Positions 10,240-38,035 of a stretch of 64,000 bases of DNA are shown here, one piece after another. Each line of letters opens with the position of its first letter. Positions within the stretch are counted from its first letter, which is position 1. The position numbers were made by a program, and so were the translations under genes. This stretch comes from Mesostigma viride (Eukaryota > Streptophyta > Mesostigmatophyceae > Mesostigmatales > Mesostigmataceae), in the NCBI GenBank assembly GCA_009746045.1, contig RPFO01000175.1:4423893-4487892 (forward strand). Reading direction: 5' to 3'. The notes under the pieces were generated by a model. The model was not told the origin of the DNA. It searched no databases and saw nothing but the letters and a program-made list of their open reading frames with translations.

Positions 10240-12275
10240 CATCTGCTCGACGGCAACGTCACCAAGATGCTGCGCACATCACCTTTGGTTTCAACATTAG
10301 TAATGAGGATCTGTACGCTGATTTGCCCTATGTTTCCCACATTATTAGGCACAGGCGCCTGGGCCTAGCCGGACACCTGGCCCGCACAGATCAGGTAGAC
10401 ACATCAGATAGACTAGCTGGCACCAAGCCCGCCCAGCCTGGGCGTTATGTACGTCCTCACCTGGCGTGCCCCAGGCCGCGCGCGGCAGGGCCGCCACCCG
10501 TGGACTTTTCGTGATAGACTCGGCATGCATGGACATGTGCTACACTAGACGTGACGGGCTCACACCCGTGTCGCGCCGCGCCGGAAAGGCCTGAATTTCT
10601 AGAGTGACAGTCTTAGGTGACCTGACTTAGGTTCAGGCGCAAGACTTTGGGGCGCAAAGCCTTGGTGGCTTGCGCAATATTCCGGTGCGTGACATTTGGC
10701 AGTTATGAATCTTTTGTATTGTCCAGACGGAATGATGTTCAGTCCATCTGACAAAGCTAGATACGCAGATCGTAGTGTGCGGTGTGCTGGCTCGCACGTG
10801 GTTGTCGAACAGACTTGCTCTGCATTTTGCTGGCAGTCTAACTGCACGTCAGGCGGCTTGCTGGCAAATGCGACAGCGCATGGATGCCGGGATTTTTGGA
10901 GGTATTTAGGAGCAGCGCAGCGGCCATGGTGGTCGTTGTTCGCTCGTTTAAATAATGTGGAAATGATAGGTGTGGTCCTTGACGGCACCACCACCTTCAT
11001 GACAGGCAGCGCAGCCAGCCGATATTTATATTATGAAGATTGCAATAATGCTTTATGATGAAAGCAATGCCCAAACCATTCATTCCATAACATTTGACAA
11101 ATTACAATAAATGCCGAGTTGTGCTGCCGCAACTGTAAGAGTAACTACATATCCTTGAGACCCATCGAAATCACCACAGACCGACCATGACGCCACTGTG
11201 GCGCAACAGTGTTTACTTACGTCATAATCTATATCAACTGTGTGACTCTGCGCTCATGTCCCAGTTACTGGCACACTGGCCAACGACGAACCGGCCCTTT
11301 CCCGGGACTGTTCCCGGGTCAGCAGAACGTTTCTCGTCCACAATGCCAACAACATCCCAACCGGATCAAACCATTGTCAATCTTATCAACCATCGTCATG
11401 GCAACGACATGCAACCACTCACGGGGGCTGCTCCGGGCTGTTCGAGAAGTTTAACCCCATGAAGACAACAAACTAGTTGTGAGGGAGAGAAACGAGCGAA
11501 CAACGACCACCATGGCCGCTGCGCTGCTCCTAAATACCTCCAAAAATCCCGGCATCCATGCGCTGTCGCATTTGCCAGCAAGCCGCCTGACGTGCAGTTA
11601 GACTGCCAGCAAAATGCAGAGCAAGTCTGTTCGACAACCACGTGCGAGCCAGCACACCGCACACTACGATCTGCGTATCTAGCTTTGTCAGATGGACTGA
11701 ACATCATTCCGTCTGGACAATACAAAAGATTCATAACTGCCAAATGTCACGCACCGGAATATTGCGCAAGCCACCAAGGCTTTGCGCCCCAAAGTCTTGC
11801 GCCTGAACCTAAGTCAGGTCACCTAAGACTGTCACTCTAGAAATTCAGGCCTTTCCGGCGCGGCGCTCCACACCGGCCCAAGGAACAAAGCCTGCGGCCT
11901 ACTGAATCGGAACCAACCAAACGTCGGTAACGATTCCGATTACGGCAACCGCGTAACTTCTTGAGTGCACGGACGTAAATGATCACGGACGTGACACCCG
12001 GGCAGCCTCCTGGTTTGTCTGTAATCTGGAGGCAGATGGTACGCAAGGATAGATGGCAAGTAGTGATCGATGAAGGAGACCACCCCCAAGTCTGTGGGGG
12101 CTCCGCGTGTGACCGCGTATGGCATTCCTAGCGATTTGGGCCGAGGTGCCCACACCCCTGTAACTAGGACCTAGATAGCTTATACCATCCATTCCATCCC
12201 ATGTTCCCCTCCCACTGAGGACTTATGCTCACTTGACGCAGTCACGTGTCTATCAATTAATTAATTAATTCATCT
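10240..12275 (+). mobile_element. 5'-truncated non-LTR retrotransposon (family X) 3' end, split by an insertion
   Basis: It aligns with the last part of the LINE at 34.1-36.3 kb. Shared blocks are GGCAACGTCACCAAGATGCTG, the region encoding RRLGLAGHLARTDQ, TGGAGGCAGATGGTACG, and CTAGGACCTAGATAGCTTA. It ends with the hairpin CACTTGAC-GCA-GTCACGTG (12230-12248) and a TTAA-rich tail. Family-X sequence stops at about 10568 and resumes at 11994, so a 1.4-kb insertion splits it. It is only the 3' end of the ORF2 region plus 3' UTR and cannot be functional. Confidence 0.8.
10569..11993. mobile_element. Foldback-type DNA element with 377-bp inverted arms
   Basis: 10573-10949 and 11490-11866 are inverted copies of exactly equal length (377 bp). 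They appear identical: the same 84-residue conceptual peptide can be read inward from each. Both begin GCGCCGCGCCGGAAAGGC. The 540-bp centre has no transposase, so the element is non-autonomous. Within the interrupted LINE the 7-mer ACACCCG is present on both sides (10562-10568 and 11994-12000), a likely target duplication. If so, 127 bp on the right (11867-11993) lie outside the arm and the element is asymmetric. Arm identity argues for recent insertion or gene conversion. Confidence 0.8.
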
Positions 12276-12329
12276 GCTGGAACTAATTAGGGGTGGCGAC
12301 CACATGCCCCGGCACCGCTCGCGCACCCT

Positions 12330-17951
<5,622 letters not shown>

Positions 17952-19235
17952 GCCGGCGACGATGTACTAGACAACGCGCAGCTTTAGTTTCGATTGACTG
18001 TCTAGGGCGGATCTTGTTGCCTCATTCTGCATGGAGAGCAACACGACTAGTCACGGCAGGATCTCAATTGGATCAGATAATGCCTCATTTCACATTGATC
18101 ATGCAGCCTTCGTAGGTTACAAATGCTTACTGCACTCGCCCGGCATTTGCGATCTTACTAGCACAACGGAGCCTTGTCGTAAATCAGCCCACGAAAATAT
18201 AGTACACCAGGCATTTCCAGGGGATTGCATTGCTTTGCCCGCTCTGCCGTCATTGCCGGATCGCTTAAGTATATTTTGTCGGCTGGACTCCGCCATTTTA
18301 TCCAAGGTATTTTCGGTAGTGACCCTGAGTGATCATGAAAGCCATAGCTTGCTCCGAGTGCATTTCCTAATTTGTACCTCCCGTCGGAGCAATAATTAGT
18401 CAGCGTGTCCAGTTGCCAGAGATCTTTGCTACCTCGGTAGTACAGTAGCATTGTTTCCAAGATGAGCGGGAAGATGCCGTAACTGCCGGATAGGACATTA
18501 TTGGCAAGTACGTTCCCGTTGACAACCGGTAGGTGTCAGCAAAACTAGTTTGACAGCTCCATTGACTGGGCTTGTTAGTATTGTGCGCATATATTTAGCT
18601 CACTCCGTATCCTATAATCCTATTTCCTATTGCAGTTCCTTGGACCTCCAAACTTGGTTCCTAATCTTATAGAGTCTGCCAAGTGCCAACTGCCAAATGC
18701 CCAGGTGCCCAACCCTTGTGTTAGTTGTGAAGAAATAATGCAGGTTTTTTAGGCAGTCAAAGCCCCGAAGGACTATTTTGCACAACACTTCAGTGATTTT
18801 TTTGGTGGTATTGCTGGTTCTACTACCGCCCTCCGGTGTAGTGATGATATTGGTTATGGCAAACTGCATTTGTCATCGCAGCTGTATCGTTTTTCGGCAT
18901 TAATGGTTCGCACGGCTAGTGCTTAGGATAACGCACACGCTAGCAGTGCGATTCTGTTTATCGGCACCACTGCGAAAAGCAGACCTGACACCCTTGCAAG
19001 TGAAATGCGGAAATTTCTGCCCAGCATATCGTGGCCTTGTCACCGCTAGATTCCGAGTCAACCCCCCTGCTAAGTGCTGGATAGCCTCGAAGTATTGGAT
19101 GTTGGGTGTAGGGATATAACCCAGCACGGAGACGCGCGAGTTCTTGGTGGATAAGTCAGGCTTAGGCCTCCATACATTAATAAACAACTAAAGCATCACC
19201 TGGGATCCGTGCACCTGTTAGCGCGACACGGAAGC
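17952..19235. promoter_or_regulatory. Shared upstream region of two divergent genes
   Basis: 1284 bp between the start codons of the p25-alpha gene (minus, 17951) and the ASH-domain gene (plus, 19236). No coding exon or named element was recognised. By position it should hold both promoters, possibly a common one. I looked for a clear RFX X-box (GTTGCC followed by GGCAAC type) and did not find one by eye. Confidence 0.4.
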
Positions 19236-31233
<11,998 letters not shown>

Positions 31234-32102
31234 GGCTGATGGCCCCCCGCATCTCACTGCCATGTTCCAGTCTCGCCTATCACCTTTTCGGATGGACTGC
31301 GGCCTATGTGCAGCAGTTATGCTGTCATCTGATGGATCTGCACACGCCATGAACATAGATCTGCTGATGGGCCCTGCTCCTGGGCCAACCGACCACTGTA
31401 TCAGCCCCTGTATCATACAGCAATGTCATACTTCGATACTATGATCCAAGCGTGCTCCGTGACATGCCTTGCGCACATGGCACGCAAACACTCATGAAAG
31501 CGTGCTTACGACAGCATGACATCGGCTAGGAGAATGTCTGATCGGGCCATGGTTTTTAAACAGATGGCTGATTGCTATTTACATGTGGGGGCGTGGGGGC
31601 CGGCTGCGAATGTGCCCGATGTGACAAGGAATTAGCGACAGCTCGATCAGGACTTTTGAATGCCTTGGCACTGTGGTTCCGCTTCTGGAGCCCTGGTCAA
31701 TACACACGCTTTATTCGGCTATTTGTATGTATGGCTGTACAAATATAGCTTCTTATATAGCGTGTCCCCTGCACGTTTGCAGGTAATGAGAGTGAGTTTA
31801 TACATATGCGTTGATCCAGGAAGAGTTGTCTCACTTTATTTTTTTCTTGTTGGCGCCAAGGAAAGGATATCGCAAATGCACAAGCAAGAACAGGACTAGC
31901 AACAGACCAGAACAGCACAGGATGCAGCTGTATAATAATCTACATAATTTAAGCTGAATAGCTAGTGGAAGTTTACGAATGGAAGTTTGCGATCGAAACG
32001 CATGCGCGCATGCATGGCCGGCCGGCCGGTGCATGTAATTAGCTTCCTCCGGGGCCGCCAGCACGAACCACCACCGTGTACATACGGCAGGCTCAAGCAG
32101 TG
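31234..32102. other. Spacer downstream of the ASH gene
   Basis: Presumed 3' flank. No open frame, RNA gene or element was recognised. Confidence 0.45.
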
Positions 32103-32160
32103 GGTACCATGGTCTGGATTCTCCAGGTTTCTGGCATGCGCTGGTTGTCTCATTGATATG
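32103..32160 (+). mobile_element. SINE-like repeat, fragment (copy 3)
   Basis: Only the 3' core remains: CCATGGTCTGGATTCTCCAG, TTTCTGGCATGCGCTGG, TTGTCTC. A short ATTGATATG follows where copy 2 has its ATG array. Confidence 0.65.
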
Positions 32161-32299
32161 TATGCAGTTCGCCGCATGTATGTATTAAATTTATATAATT
32201 ATACTTACATCAGAGTAAAGGCACCCACGTAAAAATAAACAAAGCCAACGCTACTGTATCAAGAGATACCACGACAAAACAACTACAGCCGGCATGGGA

Positions 32300-32622
32300 C
32301 ACTCGATCCACATCGCGGAATGAAGTAAAACAGCCTAATAACCGTGCTGCGCTGCAACTAAAGTCAGCTCGTGTGCGGCGGAGCAAGATGTCAGCCATAG
32401 CCCGGGTAATCGCTAACGAAAGGCGTTGGCGCCAACGGATGTCCAGGTCCACGCTGACCAAAGGGCCCGCTGGCCCTCCAGGTCCAGGCGGTCCTCCCGG
32501 AGCCGGCAGCACTCCTTAAAGAAGCCGGCGGTCAGGGCCGGTCTCCATGGCCCTGAACTCCTCCAAGACAAAGGGCACCACCCGGTGGTGCCCGACGTCC
32601 CCATAGGCCGTGAGCTTGGCCG
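32300..32622 (-). pseudogene. Family-Y LINE 3' end, inverted copy
   Basis: On the minus strand this reads GDVGHHRVVPFVLEEF, then (in other frames) EDRLDLEGQRALWSA, WRQRLSLAITRAMADILLRR and TRADF. The same end is present on the plus strand at about 33540-33800. It is a 5'-truncated, frameshifted copy whose truncated end touches that of the plus-strand copy. Confidence 0.75.
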
Positions 32623-33830
32623 CATTGCCTCCCTGCCTGCACGGATGGGTGGCTGTGGTCTGACTCGTGCCGCTCGGCTGGCCCCAGCAGCATTTTTGGG
32701 CTCCGTCGCTCAGTCGTGGGCGGAAAGCTGCCGGCTCCTGCCCCTTTTGGCAACGGCAGCGCCTGACCTCCTGGACCCCAGCAGCCCTTTGCCCTTCGTC
32801 ACCGCCATCCAGGAGGCCGCCTATGCCGAGCTAATCCAGCAGGCCTGCTCTCCCGTCCGTGCCGCTCAGGTGGTACAGCGCCACCTCCCTCGCGGCACTC
32901 CCTCGGTCGCCGCCGTTCGATCTCCCGCCGCATTCCCTGCTCGCGTCATCGATAAACACCAGAAAACCTACGCGGGTATTCTGCACACGGCTGATTGGAT
33001 TGCTCTTTTCGCGGACCTCAACGCCCAGGGACGTGCGTGGCTGTTCTCGCTTTCCTTGCGGAGTGTGGGCTCGGCGTACCTTCGTGCTCTTCCCATGGCC
33101 CCCCCATTCGCCTTGGCTCCCAGCCACTACTCGGTGGCGCTCCGGCACCAGCTATTTGCCCCGCAGCCTCTTGTTCCGGCCGGGCGGCCTTGTGGTAGCT
33201 GTGGGCAGCCGCTGGATCCCACGGGGACTCACTACCTTGCCTGCATGGGGGGCCAACAGAATCAGAATTGGTATTTGTATTTGCACACTGTCCTCCTGAC
33301 GGTGGTGCTCGCCATGATTCGGTCGGTTTTCCCCCACGCGAACATCCGGTCCGAGGATGCGGATGGCGCTGCCTTCTATTCCCCCAACCACCGGCCTGAC
33401 ATCGTGGTGCTGGACTTTTGAGGGGGGTGGCCGGCATCTGCTTATTGACGTTTCGGTGGCGCGGCCCTTGGCTCTTAGCCACGTGGCTGGGGCCTCCCTC
33501 ACGGCAGGTTACACGGCGGACCGGGCGGAGCGGGCCAAGCTCCTGGCCTACTACGGCGACGTCGGGCACCATCGTGTGGTGCCCTTTGTCCTGGAGGAGT
33601 TTGGGGCCATGGGGCCCCTGACCTCCGCCTTCTTCAAGGAGTGTTGCCGGCTCCGGGAGGACCGGCTGGACCTGGAGGGCCAGCGGGCCCCATGGTCGGC
33701 GCGGACCTGGACGTCATATTGGCGTCAGCGCTTGTCGGTGGCGCTGACTCGGGCCATGGCTGACATCATGCTCCGCCGTACGCGGGCTGATTTTGCGGTG
33801 CAGCAGGGCTATTAGGTTCCTCCCGTTAGG
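32598..33830 (+). pseudogene. Family-Y non-LTR retrotransposon, C-terminal part of ORF2
   Basis: Coding strand: ASLPARMGGCGLTRAARLAP, the typical LPARxGGxGL motif downstream of LINE reverse transcriptases. A long helical region follows, then a zinc-knuckle CGSCGQPLDPTGTHYLAC (C-x2-C-x8-H-x3-C) and RPDIVVLDF. A TGA and a frame change at 33415-33426 follow. The other frame then reads GGGRHLLIDVSVARPLALSH and VVPFVLEEFGAMGPLTSAFF, and stops at 33815. The RT catalytic core is absent (5' truncation). One frameshift in a run of G explains the split. Confidence 0.78.
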
Positions 33831-34084
33831 CGTTTCCATTGGTCTTATCGTAGTATATAGAGCTTTGACATGGCTCTGTATCTAGGTTTATAGCTGGGCG
33901 TTTGCTTTGGTTTGAGTGATTTCACTCTGCTGTAAGTAATTATATTTTTAATATATATGTATGCAGTTTGCTTTTCGCATGCAACATGGGAAGAATGCCC
34001 GGCGTGACCTCTAGGGCCTGGCACTAGCTACACATTACCTTACCGATATGCCTTATGATATAATTAGTTAGTTTATACCACTCG

Positions 34085-36330
34085 GCCATCCGGCAGGCAA
34101 CCAAGGAGCAGGAGGACCTCCATGTCCGCGAGTACTTCGCCCACCTCAAGGACCAGCACTGGCAAGTGCGCCTGGACCCGCCTGCGTCATGCCCAACGGC
34201 CAGCCGGCGGCGCGCAGCCGGCGCCGCGGACGCTCTCTGGCTCACCGCAGCAGCAGCTTGACCAGTGGTATTCCGGCTCCCAGTCCCGGCTGCTCGGCGC
34301 CCCCCCGCCGCCTCCTCCGCTTGGCCCTCTGGCGGCCGCGCGCCTGGGGCTGCGGGCGTCCCTGCGCCCCCCACACCGCCCGCCGCTGAGCAGGACTACA
34401 CGTACCCGGCCCTGACGGAACCCCTGGCCGACCCCAACGAGCTACCGCCGTTCACCGAGCTCGAGCTGCATGAGCACCACCGCCAAGCAACTCCACTTCT
34501 ACGCCGCCGTTGGACCTGACCAGGATCCCTGGCCCTGGTGATGCTGACGTACGGCGCTCACGGGGTTCCTGCTTGACGTCTGCAACCCGGGATCCTGCTT
34601 GTCAATGCGCCCCCGATTCCTGAGTGGCAGCACAGCTACCGTATTATGCTGTACAAAAACAAAAGTTCCCCTGACCACCCCGCCAACTACCGCGGAGTCT
34701 GCATCCAGAGTGCCGCATGCACTCGTTGTTCATGCGCATGATCCTCAACCGCCTTCGTTCTGCTCTGGACCATCACCTTTGGGAGAGTCAAATGGGCTTT
34801 CGTCCTGGGCGCAACACCGTCATGGCCATCTTCGTCGCGCGCCGCCTGAGTCTTAATTTGAGGAATTAAATCGCGCTCCTGCAACCTGGTGAGTTTCCCG
34901 CCATCCTGACTCATCTTCGTCGATTTCATCAAGGCTTTTGATTCTGTCCCCTAGGCCGCTCTATGGGCTGTCCTTGCTCGCGCTCGCCTCCCCACTCCCC
35001 TGATTACCGTCATCCGCACGCTGCATATGATGAGGGATCGACCACTTCGGTGCGCACTCAACACGGCTTAATACCCCGCCATGTCCACTGCAGACCGCCA
35101 TCTGGCAGGGTTGCGTCCTGTCGCCGTACCTGTTCATTGTTGTAGTGGATGATATGTTATGCGCCAGGCACATGCACCCGCTTTGCTAGCATTACTGGCC
35201 ATGCCCCTGGCCTAGTGATCACGAACGAGCTTGGGGAAGGGGGGCCGGCTTAGTAACAAGCAGAATTTTATACAAGCAGAGCTCATTTATGCCGACAACA
35301 TCACGCTCATCGAGAAGCCGGAGTCTGCCCAACTTTGGCTGGACTGCCTGGGCTCGAGGCTCGGGCGGTTCAGGGTCTAGAAATCAGCCCCAAAACGGAG
35401 GCCCTGGCCCTCGGCATGGCCGGGCACCCGCCCACACTCCGCCTCTTAATTAGACAACACCGAGGTCAACTATCCTAGCTAGACTTCAGGCCGCTTCAAG
35501 CTGCTCGGCAGCTGGCTTCCCGACTGCGAGGACGACCTGACGACACGGATCGGCATGGCGTGGGCGCAACTCTATGACCACCGGCCGCCGCTGGTGGAGC
35601 AACCCTGCCCGGCTACCGGCCCAGTATCGTCAAGCGTGACCTCGATGTTCAAGGTCGTCATTCTGACGATCGTCCTGACCTACGGCGCCGAGACCTGGAC
35701 ACTGACGAAGGAGCTGGAGCAACGACTCCACGGCAACGTCACCAAGATGCTGCGCAAGGCCCTTAACACTCCCTTTGGTTTGCACTCTAGTAATGAGGAT
35801 TTGTACGCTATTTGCCCTATGTTTCCCACATTCTTAGGCACAGGCGCCAGTGGGCCTAGCCGGGCACCTGGCCCGCACGTGCAGATCAGGTAGACACATC
35901 AGATAGACATGCGGGCACCAAGCCCACCCAGCCTGGGCGTTATGTCCTCACCTGGCGTGCCCCAGGCCGCGCGCGGCAGCGCCGCCACCCGTGGACGTAC
36001 TTTTCGTGATAGACTCGGCATGGACATGTGCTACCAGGCTAGACGTGACGGGCTCACACCTGGGAAGCCTCCTGGTTTGTCTGCAATATGGAGGCAGATG
36101 GTACGCAAGGATAGATGGCAAGTAGTGATGAAGCTAGGAGACCACCCCCACCAAGTCTGTGGGGGCTCCGCATGTGTGACCGCGTATGGCATTCATAGTG
36201 ATTCGGGCCGTGGTGCCCACAACCCTGTAACTAGGACCTAGATAGCTTACGTCATCCATTCCATCCCATGTTCCCTTCCCACTGAGGACTTATGCTCACG
36301 TGACGCAATCACGTGTATATTAATTCATAA
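34085..36330 (+). mobile_element. Family-X non-LTR retrotransposon, degenerate RT to 3' end
   Basis: Scattered frames spell an ordered LINE reverse transcriptase: EDLHVREYFAHLKDQHWQV, then HPANYRGVCI, ILNRLRSALDHHLWESQMGF with RPGRNTVMAIF (34680-34850). Then FIKAFDSVP (34925-34955), GCVLSPYLFIVVVDDML (35110-35155) and ELIYADNITLI (35280-35315). Then FKLLGSWLPDCEDDL (35490) and YGAETWTLTKELEQRLHGNV (35680-35740). The usual YADD is YADN, and many stops and frameshifts are present, so it is dead. The 3' UTR ends with hairpin CACGTGAC-GCA-ATCACGTG (36297-36315) and a TTAAT-rich tail. Confidence 0.82.
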
Positions 36331-36446
36331 ATTACTTAGTTTAAAATAGAACCGTTGGGATTGTTTGCCTCCATCCATCTGGCCATAGGGGTTAGTACTC
36401 TGTTATCTGTACGTGACTCCAGGCCAACGGAAGCACGAGTGTACTT

Positions 36447-36640
36447 AATTATGCAGTTTGCTAGGCCAATAAAGCCTTGAAGGTTCCTTTGTTGGCATGA
36501 GTTTGCTAGGCCAATAAATGACAGCATCAGCTTTAATTGTGTCAGCCTCCTTGTTTTATTGTAAGTACCCAAAGTTGCGCTCACACCATGATGCGGAAAG
36601 AGCGCTCTGTGCATGGCCTGCATGCCGCCCACTAGCGCTG
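36447..36640. other. Repeat scrap between LINE and MITE
   Basis: GTTTGCTAGGCCAATAAA occurs twice (36447 and 36500). No gene is seen. Confidence 0.5.
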
Positions 36641-36726
36641 GGGCAGTGAGAGATCGAAGCTAATTAAGATATAGGCGCCCTCGAGATCCTCCTTCGAGAT
36701 CGTTGTATATAGCTGGTTCCTCGATC

Positions 36727-36855
36727 TACAGTCATTCCCGCGTTAAGTTGCGTTTCTTAAGGTTGCGTTCCCGCGTTAAGTTGCGGCGCCGAAGTTTGGG
36801 GGGCGACCGCAACTTAAGCATGGAGGCCATCGCAACTTAACGCGGTAATGACTCA
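36727..36855. mobile_element. Short MITE relative, TACAGTCATTCCCGCG ends
   Basis: Starts TACAGTCATTCCCGCGTTAA and ends CGCAACTTAACGCGGTAATG then ACTCA. The inverted ends match those of the 220-bp MITEs apart from CCCGCG for CACGCC. About 129 bp, no coding capacity. Confidence 0.7.
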
Positions 36856-37060
36856 ATTTGTAGGTGTCAGGCCATTTTTGGCCGCGCAGGAGGCCATTTT
36901 TTGCCAAGTCCGGACCCGCTACGTGATTTTAGGCGGCAAAATACGCAAGCCCCACTGGCGCGCAAATTTCCTGCCTGCCTGCTGGCTTAGGTGAAAAGCG
37001 TGAATGCAACCTTACAAATTCAGTTTTGCAGCCTGCGGGCTGCGGTACATAAGAATCCAC
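36856..37060. other. Spacer, no gene recognised
   Basis: Non-coding; GGCCATTTTTGGC and GGCCATTTTTTGCC (36871 and 36891) form a short imperfect duplication. Confidence 0.4.
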
Positions 37061-37065
37061 GACCA

Positions 37066-37180
37066 TTAACTGATTAAATTAAATTAAATTATAACATGCC
37101 TCCGTTGGGAGATCATGATGTAGCACATGATTTTATATAATTTAATGATATTATATAATTTAATGATATTCCATGGGTGG
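37066..37180 (-). mobile_element. Solo 3' tail of the half-LINE family
   Basis: TTAAATTAAATTAAATTATAACATGCCTCC then GTTGGGAG and TGTAGCACAT. This parallels 8083-8135 (AATTG tail, TAACATAACTCC, GTTTGGAG, TGTAGCACAT). It is a 3'-end relic of the element described at 8080-9880. A 28-bp duplication (TATATAATTTAATGATATTC-like) follows. Confidence 0.65.
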
Positions 37181-37711
37181 GTGGAGTGGAGGAAGCCGCG
37201 TACTCGAACTAACCTAACTCTAAGCTATCTACCTAGTCTAGAAAAGCCTAACTACACTACTCATCAAAACGCCACGACCATGCAGGGTCTGTAATTGAGA
37301 CATCTTGATGGAAATTACCACCATATTCATGCCGAATGCACCACAGAAGGGCAAAGACAAGGTTGCGTTATTATTGTTTACATGCAGGCCTTTGACAGTC
37401 AATGAAGCTTCCCTCACGACTGTTCCCATGTTTTGTCACATTCAAACGTGAAGCCGGCTGGCAATTAATTAACCCGCCAAAAAGAGAGCCGAAGTCAGAG
37501 GGTTAAAACACACCGGCATTTGTGGTATAAAACGCAGGCACTGCGTGGCTGCCCACGGCGTGTTTTGCAGCCCGCCTTTGTCCAAAATATCTGGCATGGA
37601 AAATGGACTTTGGCCGGCTTTGACGGTGCAGCTGGATCGGGCTTGACGAGAGCTGTCGAATGCCGTATAGATGTCCGTCAGAGGAGGAGGTGGTGGGCTG
37701 CTAGCCTAATT

Positions 37712-37793
37712 CTACCGTTAAGTTGCGTTCCCGCGTTAAGTTGCGTCGCCAAGTTTTAGGGGGCGATCGCAACTTAATGCGGGAATGACTGTA
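37712..37793. mobile_element. Truncated MITE relative
   Basis: CCGTTAAGTTGCGTTCCCGC through to GCAACTTAATGCGGGAATG and ACTGTA. It is the same family as 36727-36855 with its left end missing. Confidence 0.65.
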
Positions 37794-37813
37794 CTTGGTA
37801 TATTGGCACGTAC

Positions 37814-37985
37814 CACACGACGCAGTCACGTGCTTATTGATGGACCAATTAAGATTATATACCATTGTTCTAGGGTGCCCTCCTTCCAATTCCCGTTGTG
37901 CTTAGAGGTTGAATGTTCCTTTACAAGTTTTGTATTGGCATCCACGTGACGCAGTCACGTGTTGATTAAATAATGTTCACGTGTA
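37814..37985 (+). mobile_element. LINE 3'-end relics with paired CACGTGAC hairpins
   Basis: Two hairpin motifs (37814-37832, imperfect; 37943-37961, perfect CACGTGACGCAGTCACGTG) with TTAA-rich sequence after each. The block between them (GGGTGCCCTCCTTCC, GGTTGAATGTTCCTTTAC, TATTGGCA) matches the reverse complement of 45822-45900. Confidence 0.7.
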
Positions 37986-38035
37986 GTTAATTATACTTTC
38001 AAAGGGCAGAGCATGTTATATAGAGGTCATGCAGT

